Assembly: GCA_945787845.1 (NCBI GenBank)
Contig: CALZJH010000010.1
Coordinates: 1-64,000 of the forward strand
DNA: 64,000 nucleotides
Origin: an uncultured Woeseiaceae bacterium
GTDB taxonomy: Bacteria > Pseudomonadota > Gammaproteobacteria > Steroidobacterales > Woeseiaceae
Reading direction: 5' to 3'
Shown: piece by piece, positions 38,220 to 46,185 of the stretch
How the letters are laid out: each line of letters begins with the position of its first letter
Position numbering within the stretch: position 1 is the stretch's first letter
Notes under the pieces: generated by a model
Told to the model about the DNA's origin: nothing
What the model saw: only the letters and a program-made list of their open reading frames with translations
Databases searched by the model: none
Program-made: the position numbers and the translations under genes

Positions 38220-38746
38220 TCCACGCGTTTCCAGGTGCCGTCCATGATGAGCTCCCACTCGTCGCCGCTGCCTGACCAGACTTTCCATGTGTATTCGTCC
38301 TTCGAGATAAGCTGAATGGTCTGCCTGATACCCGAGTCCCCCGCATTCCAGCGCGTCGTCAGGGTTGCATTGGCTACATCGCCCGAGAGCTCAATGTCAT
38401 CGACAATGGTGACGGTGCCGTCGAAATTGAAACCATAGGCGGTCAGCTCCCCTGTCTCGGCATCAGCCGAGTAGACGGAAAAGTAGCGTTGGTACTTGTC
38501 ACCATCGCCGTCGCGAGCATACGTGTCGATGTTGATGAACTGACCAGCCAGCCCAACGGTAAATTCGTTCCTGCCCCACAAGCGGCTGCCATCCGACCAC
38601 TCGGTGTCGATCTCCCAATTGCCGATGTATCCGGCAAGGGCCGATAACGGCGCGCCATCCAGCGGCACCTCGCCGGCACGCGCGGTCGGCGCCTGGGCCA
38701 TACACAGTAGCGCAACGATCAGGGTTGCTATCAATGCGTGCTTCAT
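38216..38746 (-). CDS. Secreted DUF1579-like protein
   Basis: 176 residues with AAGGAG before the ATG and a signal peptide of about 24 residues ending ARA. The mature part starts LSALAGYIGNWEIDTEWSDG, contains GRNEFTVGLAGQFINIDTYA, GELTAYGFNFDGT and ends in [12 protein letters not shown], as in small beta-barrel (calycin-like) proteins of the DUF1579 kind. Periplasmic or secreted; ligand unknown. Same direction as the SRPBCC/ArsR pair, 16 bases downstream. Confidence 0.75.
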   Translation of the reverse strand: MKHALIATLIVALLCMAQAPTARAGEVPLDGAPLSALAGYIGNWEIDTEWSDGSRLWGRNEFTVGLAGQFINIDTYARDGDGDKYQRYFSVYSADAETGELTAYGFNFDGTVTIVDDIELSGDVANATLTTRWNAGDSGIRQTIQLISKDEYTWKVWSGSGDEWELIMDGTWKRVD

Positions 38747-38762
38747 GTCCTTCTCCTTACGT

Positions 38763-39326
38763 TCAGTCGACGTCGATCTTGCGGTCGAACGGCCAGTTCT
38801 CGATCTTGCATGCCGAGGGTGTCATGAATGCCGTCAGGCCCATCATGAACAGCGCGAAGCGCCCTCCGGCCGTGGCCTTGCCGGTTTCCACGAAGGCCTT
38901 GAAGTTGTTGGCGATGAACTCGCCGCCAGAGGTCATGTACTTCTCGGACTTGGTGCCGGCCGGGACGCGTTCCGAGATCAGCGTGAACTCGGTACCGCCG
39001 TCGACCTCCTTGAGTTCGTAGCGAATGATGCAGGGTGGGTCGTCGAGGCTCGTGAACTTGAACGTGTGCGCGTAGCGGTATGGCGGATCGAACTCCAGGA
39101 CGTCGCCGACCACTGCGGCGTGCTTGCCGTTCTTCGAGACCATGCGAACCGGCGAGCCGACCTTGAGGCCATCGGGCGTCCTGCAGGTGCTGTTGAAGAA
39201 AAACGGCAAGACCGTGTCTTCGCGCGTCAGGGCCGCCCAGACCTTCTGGATGGGCGCGCGAATGACGACGCGATTGTAGATTTTCTCAGCGGTCTCTTCC
39301 GCGATTGGGTTCACTGCTTCGTTCAT
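38763..39326 (-). CDS. SRPBCC (AHSA1-like) protein
   Basis: 187 residues. IYNRVVIRAPIQKVWAALT, FPPYRYAHTFK-like and TEFTLISERVPAG form a helix-grip (START-like) pocket; the C-terminus is longer than in minimal AHSA1 proteins and ends in KIENWPFDRKIDVD. Soluble ligand-binding protein of unknown ligand. It begins one base after the ArsR gene, the usual arsR-SRPBCC operon. Confidence 0.88.
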   Translation of the reverse strand: MNEAVNPIAEETAEKIYNRVVIRAPIQKVWAALTREDTVLPFFFNSTCRTPDGLKVGSPVRMVSKNGKHAAVVGDVLEFDPPYRYAHTFKFTSLDDPPCIIRYELKEVDGGTEFTLISERVPAGTKSEKYMTSGGEFIANNFKAFVETGKATAGGRFALFMMGLTAFMTPSACKIENWPFDRKIDVD

Positions 39327-39327
39327 C

Positions 39328-39660
39328 TCATACCCCCTGTTTTGCTTCGACTTGCCGCTTGAATTCCGTCAGGTGGCCCGCCCACAGCGCGCTGTACTCG
39401 CTGGTCCAGCGCTCGTGAATCATCTGGATCGGCGCTGAATTGAAATACAGCCGGCGTGTCCTGCCTTCCTTTTGCGAAATCAGCAGCCCGGCCTCCTCGA
39501 GGACATTCAGGTGTTTCATCACGGCAATACGGCTCACGTCGAAGAATTTGCAGACCTGCCCGACGCTGCTCCCGGGCCGATCCCTGACGATGTCGAGGAT
39601 CGCTCGCCGTGGCGCTGACGACAGCGCCTGAAATACCTTGTCCATTGATTCGGGCTTCAT
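39328..39660 (-). CDS. ArsR-family transcriptional regulator
   Basis: 110 residues. Winged HTH typical of SRPBCC-linked ArsR proteins: MDKVFQALSSAPRRAILDIV, VGQVCKFFDVSRIAVMKHL and LLISQKEGRTRRLYFN. It has no metal-binding ELCVC motif; one cysteine (in VCKFF) is present in the HTH. The inverted repeat just upstream of its start suggests autoregulation of the arsR-SRPBCC-secreted protein operon. Confidence 0.92.
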   Translation of the reverse strand: MKPESMDKVFQALSSAPRRAILDIVRDRPGSSVGQVCKFFDVSRIAVMKHLNVLEEAGLLISQKEGRTRRLYFNSAPIQMIHERWTSEYSALWAGHLTEFKRQVEAKQGV

Positions 39661-39662
39661 AT

Positions 39663-39678
39663 GTAACCAATAGGTTAC
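39663..39678. promoter_or_regulatory. Candidate ArsR operator
   Basis: GTAACC-AATA-GGTTAC, perfect 6-base arms, lying 2-18 bases before the ArsR start codon, where a bound repressor would block the operon. Confidence 0.6.
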
Positions 39679-39738
39679 CTATTTCTCCAGACATGTCAAG
39701 CTCGGCGATTCAGGACAGGTAACGGCCCGGACGGAACC

Positions 39739-39834
39739 CTATTGGGGACTATGTGCTTCCAGTTCGATCTCGATCATGAAGTCAGGCAGAGCGAGTCCCC
39801 TGACCTCGAGCCAGGATCCCGTCGGAAACTGGTT
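39739..39834 (-). pseudogene. 3' remnant of a RidA-like gene
   Basis: Reverse frame ending in the stop at 39739 reads YTNQFPTGSWLEVRGLALP, then DFMIEIELEAHSPQ, which resembles the C-terminal strand-helix of RidA/YjgF proteins. The preceding 60 residues of the frame do not look like RidA, so the 5' part is missing. The match is short and from memory of the family pattern. Confidence 0.4.
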
Positions 39835-39851
39835 TGTGTAGATCGAGCCAC

Positions 39852-39887
39852 GATACGCCGCGCCCACTGCACTATGGTGTGCGCACG
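39852..39887 (-). pseudogene. 3' remnant of a NUDIX gene
   Basis: On the reverse strand reads AHTIVQWARRIV, against RTIVQWARQII at the end of the intact NUDIX gene (45781-45814). The in-frame 27-base core is identical in 22 positions and the changes in T, I and Q codons are synonymous, so this is a diverged coding homolog rather than a chance match or a recent duplication. Confidence 0.5.
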
Positions 39888-40007
39888 CGGCAACTTCGGG
39901 CAAGGATGTGTTTGTTGCAGACAATGCGCCGATAGGGTTTAACTGGGCCTTTGCGGCGACTACTCTTTGGGCCATTGATGCTCGTGTACGTCTGGGAATG
40001 GCGCGTT

Positions 40008-40196
40008 ATGAAAATCACTGTTGATCTTAAAATGAAGCGGCTCTTCACAGTTGCCGAAATCACGGGAAGCCTGGATGCCAACCTGATTGCCGAGTCAGCC
40101 ACGAGGGCGCTTGTGCAAAAGATGTTCGTAAAGTCATTCAAGCGGAGCGGACTCAGTGGCACAGTCTTATTCGATGACGAACGAGTAGAGATCTGA
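40008..40196 (+). CDS. Possible small gene
   Basis: 62 residues, MKITVDLKMKRLFTVAEITG and a C-terminal SGTVLFDDERVEI. Weak ribosome site. AT-richer than the core genes. No recognised domain; may not be real. Confidence 0.3.
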   Translation: MKITVDLKMKRLFTVAEITGSLDANLIAESATRALVQKMFVKSFKRSGLSGTVLFDDERVEI

Positions 40197-40230
40197 TCCC
40201 GTATAACACAGGCGGCGGCGAACGGAACAG

Positions 40231-40293
40231 GTAGCAGGCGTTCGTCAGTTTATCTCCTGGGCGGTTTGCGGCCAGAAGCTGACCAGAAACCGC
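40231..40293 (+). repeat. Dispersed intergenic repeat, copy A
   Basis: Degenerate copy containing GTAGCAGGCGTTCGTCAG and GGCGGTTTGCGGCCAGAAGC, aligning with copies B, D and E. Lies just after the end of the TPR gene. Confidence 0.5.
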
Positions 40294-40307
40294 TTCATTT
40301 CTCGCGT

Positions 40308-41879
40308 CTATTGATCTTTGAGGTTCTTCATTAGTTTTTGGAAGCGAGGATTGTCATGCAGCGAATCCAGATCCGAATCGTTCTCCGCCCACCCTGCAAT
40401 GGACATGCCTTTCAAGTTTGCCCTTTCGAGACAATCCATCGAGCGGTCCGGCTCGCCCATTAAAGCGTAGCTGCACGCCAGATTGTATAAAGTATCCGGA
40501 TTGTCACCATCGATCGCCAGTGACCGCTCGGCCCAACGCATAGCCTCATCTTTGTCGCCGTCTTCAATCAGCGAAGCGCAACCCAGATTCAAGGCGCGCG
40601 TGTCGTCAGGGTACAGTTCAAGATGTCGCTTCGCGCGTGTAAGCGCGCGCCGCGCAGCCACTTTAGCATCCTCTTCTCGCCCCAGACTCCGATAGATCTG
40701 CCGCAGGAAGGTTGGCGCTTGAAAATCATCCGGCTGTATCTGTTCCGCCTTTTTAAATAGTTTTTCGGCCTGCTGTAATTCGCCGCGCTGGAAGCGCACC
40801 CGCGCATAAAAATAATAAGCGTCAAACAGATCTGGGTTAAGACGCACCGCAGTCTCGAATTCAGCGATAGCCTCGCGATTCTCGCCGTTGGCAAAATAGT
40901 AAAGCCCGCGAGAGACGTGCGATTCCGCCAAGCCCGGCAATAACTCGAGCGCTCTTATGCTCGCAGAATCAGCACCCGAAAGATATTCGTCGCTGTTGCT
41001 CCAGTACAAAAAAATCATTGCGAAGCTGTCTGCGAGCGCTGCCCAAGCGCGGGCATAGTGGGGGTCGATCTCCACTGCCTTTCTAAACATATCCACAGAG
41101 AAATGGACGTTTCTTAATCCCCAGCGGTGAAAGTAATGCTTGCCCTGTAAGAAATAGTCATACGCCTGAACATTGCTAGTGGTGCAACATTCTTCAGTGG
41201 GACCAGTTCGCAATGTCACTTCCAGAGCGTCGGCCACTCGCGTCGCGATGTCGTCTTGAATCTCGAATATGTGCTCCAGTTTACGGTCATAGCTGCGTGA
41301 CCAGAGGTGGTAACCATCCTCCGCATTGGTCAATTGCGTCGAGATGCGTAGTTGGTCGCCTGACTTGCGCACACTGCCTTCTAGCACCGTAGCGACCTTG
41401 AGCTGTCGACCAATCTTGCCGACATCGGTTGGTTGACCTTTGAATCCAAATGATGAGGTGCGGGATGCGACATGGAGGCTCTGAATCTGTGCCAGTCTAT
41501 TGAGAATCTCATCCGCGATGCCGTCGCAGAGGTATTCCTGGTCTTGCTCTGGACTCATGTCGTCGAAGGAAAGCACAGCGACGGACGGTCCGCTACTCAA
41601 ACGCCCGACCTGACTGGCAGCATCGACCGCAGCGGATTCCGGTGGAGGACCGATGTCTTTCTTGATTCCTCGTAGAGTGAAATCGAGAAACCATGCCAAT
41701 GTCATGGCGATGGGGAAGCCAACAATGACCAGGACGATGAGGGCCGTCATGGCCCAGTCGGGAAAATGTAGCGGCTCAAACACCACCTCGCCGACTTGCA
41801 GGATTAGCCATCCAACTACAGCATAGAGTGCCGCCGCGCGAAAAACGTTGCGGCGCTTGAGCTCTGACACCAATTTCAT
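40308..41879 (-). CDS. Membrane-anchored TolB/FlgO-like and TPR protein
   Basis: 523 residues. The start MKLVSELKRRNVFRAAALYA with two helices (about 15-35 and 43-67) is a common N-terminus of proteins that otherwise carry adenylate cyclase or winged-helix domains. It is followed by a TolB N-terminal/FlgO-like domain (SVAVLSFDDMSPEQDQEYLCDG, wait to LEGSVRKSGDQLRIST, about 100-200) and several TPR units (about 250-510) such as ARAWAALADSFAMIF and NPDTLYNLACSYALMGEPDR. Probably a cytoplasmic scaffold at the inner membrane. First gene of the accessory stretch on the reverse strand. Confidence 0.85.
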   Translation of the reverse strand: MKLVSELKRRNVFRAAALYAVVGWLILQVGEVVFEPLHFPDWAMTALIVLVIVGFPIAMTLAWFLDFTLRGIKKDIGPPPESAAVDAASQVGRLSSGPSVAVLSFDDMSPEQDQEYLCDGIADEILNRLAQIQSLHVASRTSSFGFKGQPTDVGKIGRQLKVATVLEGSVRKSGDQLRISTQLTNAEDGYHLWSRSYDRKLEHIFEIQDDIATRVADALEVTLRTGPTEECCTTSNVQAYDYFLQGKHYFHRWGLRNVHFSVDMFRKAVEIDPHYARAWAALADSFAMIFLYWSNSDEYLSGADSASIRALELLPGLAESHVSRGLYYFANGENREAIAEFETAVRLNPDLFDAYYFYARVRFQRGELQQAEKLFKKAEQIQPDDFQAPTFLRQIYRSLGREEDAKVAARRALTRAKRHLELYPDDTRALNLGCASLIEDGDKDEAMRWAERSLAIDGDNPDTLYNLACSYALMGEPDRSMDCLERANLKGMSIAGWAENDSDLDSLHDNPRFQKLMKNLKDQ

Positions 41880-41949
41880 TAATCGATCTTGACTCCGTTA
41901 CGGAGTCATTATCAATCCGTATCCACCGTAGAGCTGGCAATGTCCGCCA

Positions 41950-42012
41950 GGGGTCAGCATCAGTCGTTCAGTAGTCTGTCACTTGGCGGGCTACTAACGG
42001 CCACAAGCGGAC
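41950..42012 (+). repeat. Dispersed intergenic repeat, copy B
   Basis: Contains GGGGTCAGCATCAGTC, CAGTAGTCTGTCACTTGGCG and CTACTAACGGCCACAAGCGG. Between the GNAT gene end and the TPR gene start. Confidence 0.7.
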
Positions 42013-42050
42013 GCGCAGCGTGATTGCTCCCCACCACAGCAGTTGAAGGC

Positions 42051-42662
42051 TCAGAGCACTTTTGTCATTCGATGGAACTTCAATGCCGGTATGGCCAATC
42101 GCTTCGGCCACTGCGACTCGACGATCATGCCCCGGTGCTCGTAGAATCGGCGAGCTTTCTTATTCTTAGCTGACACGTCCAAGGATAGTCGAGCCGATCC
42201 GTTCGCGTGAGCCCGATCTTCAGACGAGTCCATCAGGATCGAGCCGATGCCATCGCCGCGATGTTCCGAATCAACAGCGATGGCCTGAACGTAGAAATCG
42301 CCAGGGGCGATCGAATCGATAATCCGCATGATGGGAGCAAACAACATTCGCACGGTCCTCATTCGTAGATTACTCCGTCCGGCAGCTCGCTCCAGCGGTT
42401 CGTGCGAGGAACGGCGATGCTGCTCCGCGGTGTAGCCCAACACCATTCCCACGATGACGTTGTCACGCTCTGCAAAATTCACATTCTGGTAGGAGAGGTC
42501 GTGGTCGGGCTGAGTGTACGCCGTGGCGATTATGTGCTCGGCGCGACGACCGAACCAAAATCGAAAGAACCCCTCGGCCGCTTCGTCAAGGTAGCGGGCA
42601 AATGCCAGACCTTCATCGAACGCGGGGTTGGCGGCCCTTAGGACTATCGAATGCCGATTCAT
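42051..42662 (-). CDS. GNAT-family acetyltransferase
   Basis: 203 residues from an ATG preceded by AGAGGGA; the frame extends to 42848 but overlaps the next gene. The acetyl-CoA site FYVQAIAVDSEHRGDGIGSI (about 134-153) and the later VSAKNKKARRFYEHRGM are the GNAT signature. Cytoplasmic N-acetyltransferase with unknown substrate. 37 bases after the membrane-protein gene, probably co-transcribed. Confidence 0.88.
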   Translation of the reverse strand: MNRHSIVLRAANPAFDEGLAFARYLDEAAEGFFRFWFGRRAEHIIATAYTQPDHDLSYQNVNFAERDNVIVGMVLGYTAEQHRRSSHEPLERAAGRSNLRMRTVRMLFAPIMRIIDSIAPGDFYVQAIAVDSEHRGDGIGSILMDSSEDRAHANGSARLSLDVSAKNKKARRFYEHRGMIVESQWPKRLAIPALKFHRMTKVL

Positions 42663-42699
42663 ACGGTCCCTCTGCGCCAAGCGGTCACCTACCTGATGC

Positions 42700-43311
42700 T
42701 TAAAAAAGAGGCCTCTCGTGCCACGCGAAGAAGACGACAACCTCATTCTGAGGGTACAGGAAGACCACCAACACACCACCGTCAAGCCCGTAATATGGCG
42801 GTTCTCGCGATTCCACCAAAACCGATTGCCGGCCTCCATCAGCATCAACCCAGCTTACTGCCAGCTCCGACTCAGGAGGCACCTCCAGCCCTTCTGTTTC
42901 TGACAGACCGCCATCTCTCAGGTCGCGTATCGAAAACGTGAAGTCCGCAAGCTGCAACTCAATCTCCGTCAGATCTTCGCCTGAAACGTTCCTGACACTA
43001 AGCGTGTATTTTTCCGGCCGGAGGGAGTGCACCGCAAACCAGATTGCAAAGACCAGAACCGGAATCCATCCGAACCGAAAAAGCAGTTGAGTACGTCTGA
43101 CCGATTTTAGGACCCAATAGCAAAGTCCAAAAATGACGAACGCAACCAATCCCAAGGCGAGCCCCATCCCGAACCCGAGCCCTGCTCCGGCCGCGTCCTG
43201 GCCAGAAGACAACATCAGCCCGACAAGTATCCCGAGTGGCAACGACGCGAGGGCGGCGTTTCGAGCGTATCGTGCCGCTCGAGACAGTGACTTCTCTTTA
43301 TTATTCTCCAT
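42700..43311 (-). CDS. Membrane protein of unknown function
   Basis: 203 residues. Three hydrophobic helices (about 19-36, 43-68 and 79-94) are followed by a soluble domain with LSVRNVSGEDLTEIELQLAD and SELAVSWVDADGGRQSVLVE, which looks like a small beta-sandwich, and a hydrophobic end. No family recognised. Upstream of the GNAT gene in the accessory stretch. Confidence 0.65.
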   Translation of the reverse strand: MENNKEKSLSRAARYARNAALASLPLGILVGLMLSSGQDAAGAGLGFGMGLALGLVAFVIFGLCYWVLKSVRRTQLLFRFGWIPVLVFAIWFAVHSLRPEKYTLSVRNVSGEDLTEIELQLADFTFSIRDLRDGGLSETEGLEVPPESELAVSWVDADGGRQSVLVESREPPYYGLDGGVLVVFLYPQNEVVVFFAWHERPLF

Positions 43312-43395
43312 CAGCCAACTTGCTGCCTATGTGCCAGACGCAGCTTTCCGTCAAACATTTCGTGAATAGGATGATTATTTTCGACATCTCGCAGA

Positions 43396-43420
43396 ACGTC
43401 TGCTTTGGGTAACAAGCCGC
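43396..43420 (+). repeat. Dispersed intergenic repeat, copy C (partial)
   Basis: Contains GAACGTCTGCTTTGGGTAAC, the left end of the repeat only. The 276-base gap 43312-43587 holds no gene. Confidence 0.45.
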
Positions 43421-43587
43421 AATATTACCTCAGACTTCTCGAACGGCTGCTATGCAGTGTGAACCAGCCTACGTACTGTGGATTTCGGCTCCACCGATAG
43501 GGCCCACCTGGCCCATGTCAGCGTAGCTGAAATATACGAAGTTAGACTTGCATGGCCTCCTGGAAATTCTGATCGAGCGTCATCTGG

Positions 43588-43881
43588 CTAGCTATTGTCG
43601 GCCGAACATGTTTTCTTACACCGCGCTTTGGCATATTTCCATGCGGAGAAACTTGGATCGACTGATTTAGGCACAATGAACGGGTCCTCGCCAAAATTCA
43701 CATAAATGTCATACAACTCATTGGTCGTCATGCCTTCCTCATAGTGTGAGACTAGAAAATCATCCACAATCTTCCGGCATGCATCCTCTGCCAACTTGTA
43801 GGTATCAAACTCTCCAAGTTCGAAACGTTCGGATTCGTCTTGATAGTGAAAATTGTCGTCTACGAGAACTTTGTAGGGCAT
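43588..43881 (-). CDS. Protein of unknown function
   Basis: 97 residues from the ATG at 43881; a GTG-type extension to 43920 runs into a repeat copy. Contains YKVLVDDNFHYQDESERFEL, FDTYKLAEDACRKIVDDFL and a cysteine-containing tail KARCKKTCSADNS. Soluble. Resembles small genes of accessory cassettes; no domain recognised. Confidence 0.6.
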   Translation of the reverse strand: MPYKVLVDDNFHYQDESERFELGEFDTYKLAEDACRKIVDDFLVSHYEEGMTTNELYDIYVNFGEDPFIVPKSVDPSFSAWKYAKARCKKTCSADNS

Positions 43882-43920
43882 CAGACTCGGATACAATGGG
43901 GTTGGGCGAAACAACCGCAA

Positions 43921-43996
43921 TGGGTCAGTAGCAGCCTCTCAGCAGTCTAACACTCGACAGGCTGCTTTCAGGGGCTTACCGGCCAAAAGCAGATGA
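43921..43996 (+). repeat. Dispersed intergenic repeat, copy D
   Basis: Begins TGGGTCAGTAGCAGCCTC and ends GCTTACCGGCCAAAAGCAG, with a longer interior than the other copies. Fills the gap between two genes. Confidence 0.7.
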
Positions 43997-44002
43997 TCGG
44001 TG

Positions 44003-44425
44003 CTACTTGAAATCCTCCTTGATCGCGATCAGCTTTTTCGTGGTGCTCAGATCTGCGACCGTCCGGATATCAACCGTCAACCCGCGGGTCTTGCCAAAGT
44101 GCCTACCATTGACGAATTGCTCAATGTATTTCTTTCTCAACGTGCTATTTGCTATCAGGCTCTCCGCCCGATCCGGAAAATAGAACGTTGTTGTGAATTT
44201 CCCGCGATATACACTCACCCAGCAGATAGTCTTGGTCTTCTTGGTGATCTTGTACAGCCAGCTCTTACCGTCGTTGTAATACCGCCATTCGCCGGAGTAG
44301 CTGGGATAGTTGCGCTCCAGAAATGCAACAAAACCGTCCCATGCATCCTTCGCATCGCCTAAGTACCGCCTCAGCGTTTTGTCGTCCGGATATTCAGTCT
44401 TGTCCTTCAAGCACGGCTCTTCCAC
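44003..44425 (-). CDS. DUF3788 family protein
   Basis: 140 residues from a GTG preceded by AGGAG. Contains WRYYNDGKSWLYKITKKTKT (about 47-66), ICWVSVYRGKFTTTFYFPDR and IEQFVNGRHFGKTRGLTVDI, the DUF3788 pattern. These small soluble proteins have no known function and are common in accessory DNA. Confidence 0.82.
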   Translation of the reverse strand: MEEPCLKDKTEYPDDKTLRRYLGDAKDAWDGFVAFLERNYPSYSGEWRYYNDGKSWLYKITKKTKTICWVSVYRGKFTTTFYFPDRAESLIANSTLRKKYIEQFVNGRHFGKTRGLTVDIRTVADLSTTKKLIAIKEDFK

Positions 44426-44525
44426 AGGACGCTCCTCATGTGCGAGTAATACCGCATATAGCGAAACATTGCGGCAAGATCGGAATGACCGTCAATTCTG
44501 AGATGTACTTAGGACGACTGACAGT

Positions 44526-44591
44526 GAGTGTCTGCTTCGGGTCAGTTGCAGACTGTCACCTGGGCGGCTGCTTACGGCCAAAAGCGGAAGT
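44526..44591 (+). repeat. Dispersed intergenic repeat, copy E
   Basis: Best copy: GAGTGTCTGCTTCGGGTCAG, TTGCAGACTGTCACCTGGGC and GGCTGCTTACGGCCAAAAGC. The ends are imperfect inverted repeats of each other. Confidence 0.75.
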
Positions 44592-44629
44592 TAATCCTCG
44601 TCAGCTTGCTTCTCACCAGGTCCGCGGGG

Positions 44630-45541
44630 TCAATGAGCCTCGTCAATATCCGTCAACTCGATCAACAGCTCAAAGCGCCGAGCCTCATTTTCAAGGCGTC
44701 TCTTGAGTTGGTCAAACTGAGCGGGGGTTAGATAAGTCCGAGCTCGGTCTAATACTCTCGCGTTGTATGACCGCATACCAAGGAGTCGCTCATGGTACTT
44801 CTCCTTTTCGGCCTCCCATCCCTGCGATGAGTTCGCTAGGTGTGCGTCAGAACCAGCAGAGACACTGGCCAGTTCGGATTCCAGCCTGGTACGCTCGGCA
44901 TACATGATCTGCACCAATTGCTCCCTGGCTACAGGTTCCAATGGCTCTTGTAGACTTGATGAAAGCGATCGAACGGTCTCTCGTTGTAGTCTGGTGCGGT
45001 CGTATTCTAGGAAAGCTTCGTAATACTCATCTATAACTTGCCGATACAGCGATTCCTCTTCCGCATAAAGCTGTGAGTTTTCTTCTGCTGTAAGCCGGAT
45101 CGTGTCGATTCGTTCCTGCGTTAACGGCTCTGTACCTGCCGCCAAATGGCGGTCAATCATCTCTTTTCGCTTCAGCTCCAAATATACGTCAGCATCGATT
45201 AAACCTTGAATTATCTGTTGTTCCCTTTCAGGGCCAATGTCGTTAATGAGAAAGAAGTCTCCTAGCTGAGTCCTCTTGTAGTGCTCTCGCGACTTCGACC
45301 GTTGGCTCGCAATTATTACCTCTTGATTTGAACCTGTGACGCCAGACGCACCCACGTCGTTTTGATTAGAACTCTCATCTAATTGTGCGCGTGATTCGGC
45401 GCTCTCGGGGTGTTCTCGAACAGACAGTTCCTCGCGCTCTTTCGAAGGGCTGGAGTCACGTTCGAAGGCTCCGCGTGTAATGTAGCCAAGAGAGAAAGCG
45501 ATCAATGCGGTCACCGCTACAGTAGTAAAGAGGCTCTTCAT
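44630..45541 (-). CDS. Membrane-anchored coiled-coil protein of unknown function
   Basis: 303 residues. An N-terminal anchor or uncleaved signal (about 5-22) is followed by a low-complexity Ser/Glu linker (about 28-85) and a helical region with coiled-coil character (about 100-295), including LTAEENSQLYAEEESLYRQV and LTPAQFDQLKRRLENEARRF. Likely periplasmic. No family recognised. Confidence 0.65.
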   Translation of the reverse strand: MKSLFTTVAVTALIAFSLGYITRGAFERDSSPSKEREELSVREHPESAESRAQLDESSNQNDVGASGVTGSNQEVIIASQRSKSREHYKRTQLGDFFLINDIGPEREQQIIQGLIDADVYLELKRKEMIDRHLAAGTEPLTQERIDTIRLTAEENSQLYAEEESLYRQVIDEYYEAFLEYDRTRLQRETVRSLSSSLQEPLEPVAREQLVQIMYAERTRLESELASVSAGSDAHLANSSQGWEAEKEKYHERLLGMRSYNARVLDRARTYLTPAQFDQLKRRLENEARRFELLIELTDIDEAH

Positions 45542-45608
45542 CGCTAGCTATCCAAACTCAGAGTGACCAGGATTCTTCATGCTTGATGGTGGCTCTTCAA
45601 TGATTTCG

Positions 45609-45667
45609 TGACCGTTCGCTTTGGGTCATTAGCGGTACTCCATGATAGCCCGAAAGCGGCCGTTCGA
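45609..45667 (+). repeat. Dispersed intergenic repeat, copy F
   Basis: GACCGTTCGCTTTGGGTCAT and AGCCCGAAAGCGGCCGTTCG, ends inverted relative to each other. The gap 45542-45768 holds no gene. Confidence 0.65.
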
Positions 45668-45768
45668 GCGGCTGGTCCGGCGGCAAGTATCAGCCGGTTC
45701 TCTCCACAGTCCGGTTCTGGCGATCCGGCACATTTAGTTGTGCGAGAACAATGGGGCGGGGTTCCCTG

Positions 45769-46185
45769 TCAGGTACCGATGATTTGCCGCGCCCATTGCA
45801 CGATCGTGCGCACGCGCGGCGAGCCAAGGTCGTAAGCCTCGTCAAAACTCACCCACCGCCACTCGTGGTGCTCGGGCTCGCCGGTCTCGGGCGAGAGGCC
45901 CATCACGACCTCCTCCTGGTTCGTAGTCGCGATGAAGTAGCGCGCCACTTTGCCGCGGCTGTAGGGGCCGGTCTCGAAAAAGCGATCGCCCCAGTCGAAC
46001 GACAGCTCGGTGACGCTGGTTTCTTCGCCAACCTCACGCACCGCAGCTTCCAGCGGCTCTTCACCGCGTTCGCGTATGCCTTTTGGAAAGTCCCAGTGAT
46101 GAAACGCACGCAGCATCAGGGTTACCCACCCGGTCTCGGTGCGCCGCGCGACCACCACGCCGCAGGAGAGTTTTTGTTCGCTCAC
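45769..46185 (-). CDS. NUDIX hydrolase
   Basis: 138 residues. The NUDIX box is GIRERGEEPLEAAVREVGEE followed by TSV, so the usual Gly near the end is Ser while the catalytic REVGEE is kept. The N-terminal SCGVVVARRT and the DFPKG segment resemble diadenosine tetraphosphate hydrolases and related NUDIX enzymes. Cytoplasmic hydrolase of a nucleoside diphosphate derivative; substrate unproven. Its start overlaps the end of the ABC permease gene by 4 bases. A diverged copy of its 3' end lies at 39852-39887. Confidence 0.9.
   Translation of the reverse strand: MSEQKLSCGVVVARRTETGWVTLMLRAFHHWDFPKGIRERGEEPLEAAVREVGEETSVTELSFDWGDRFFETGPYSRGKVARYFIATTNQEEVVMGLSPETGEPEHHEWRWVSFDEAYDLGSPRVRTIVQWARQIIGT

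Noticed and set aside
40231..45667. Integron cassette array (attC sites between same-strand genes)
   Set aside because: The repeats lie between co-oriented genes, as attC sites would, but they lack consistent RYYYAAC and GTTRRRY ends (only copy D has a GTTAGAC-like heptamer) and no integron integrase is in the window.
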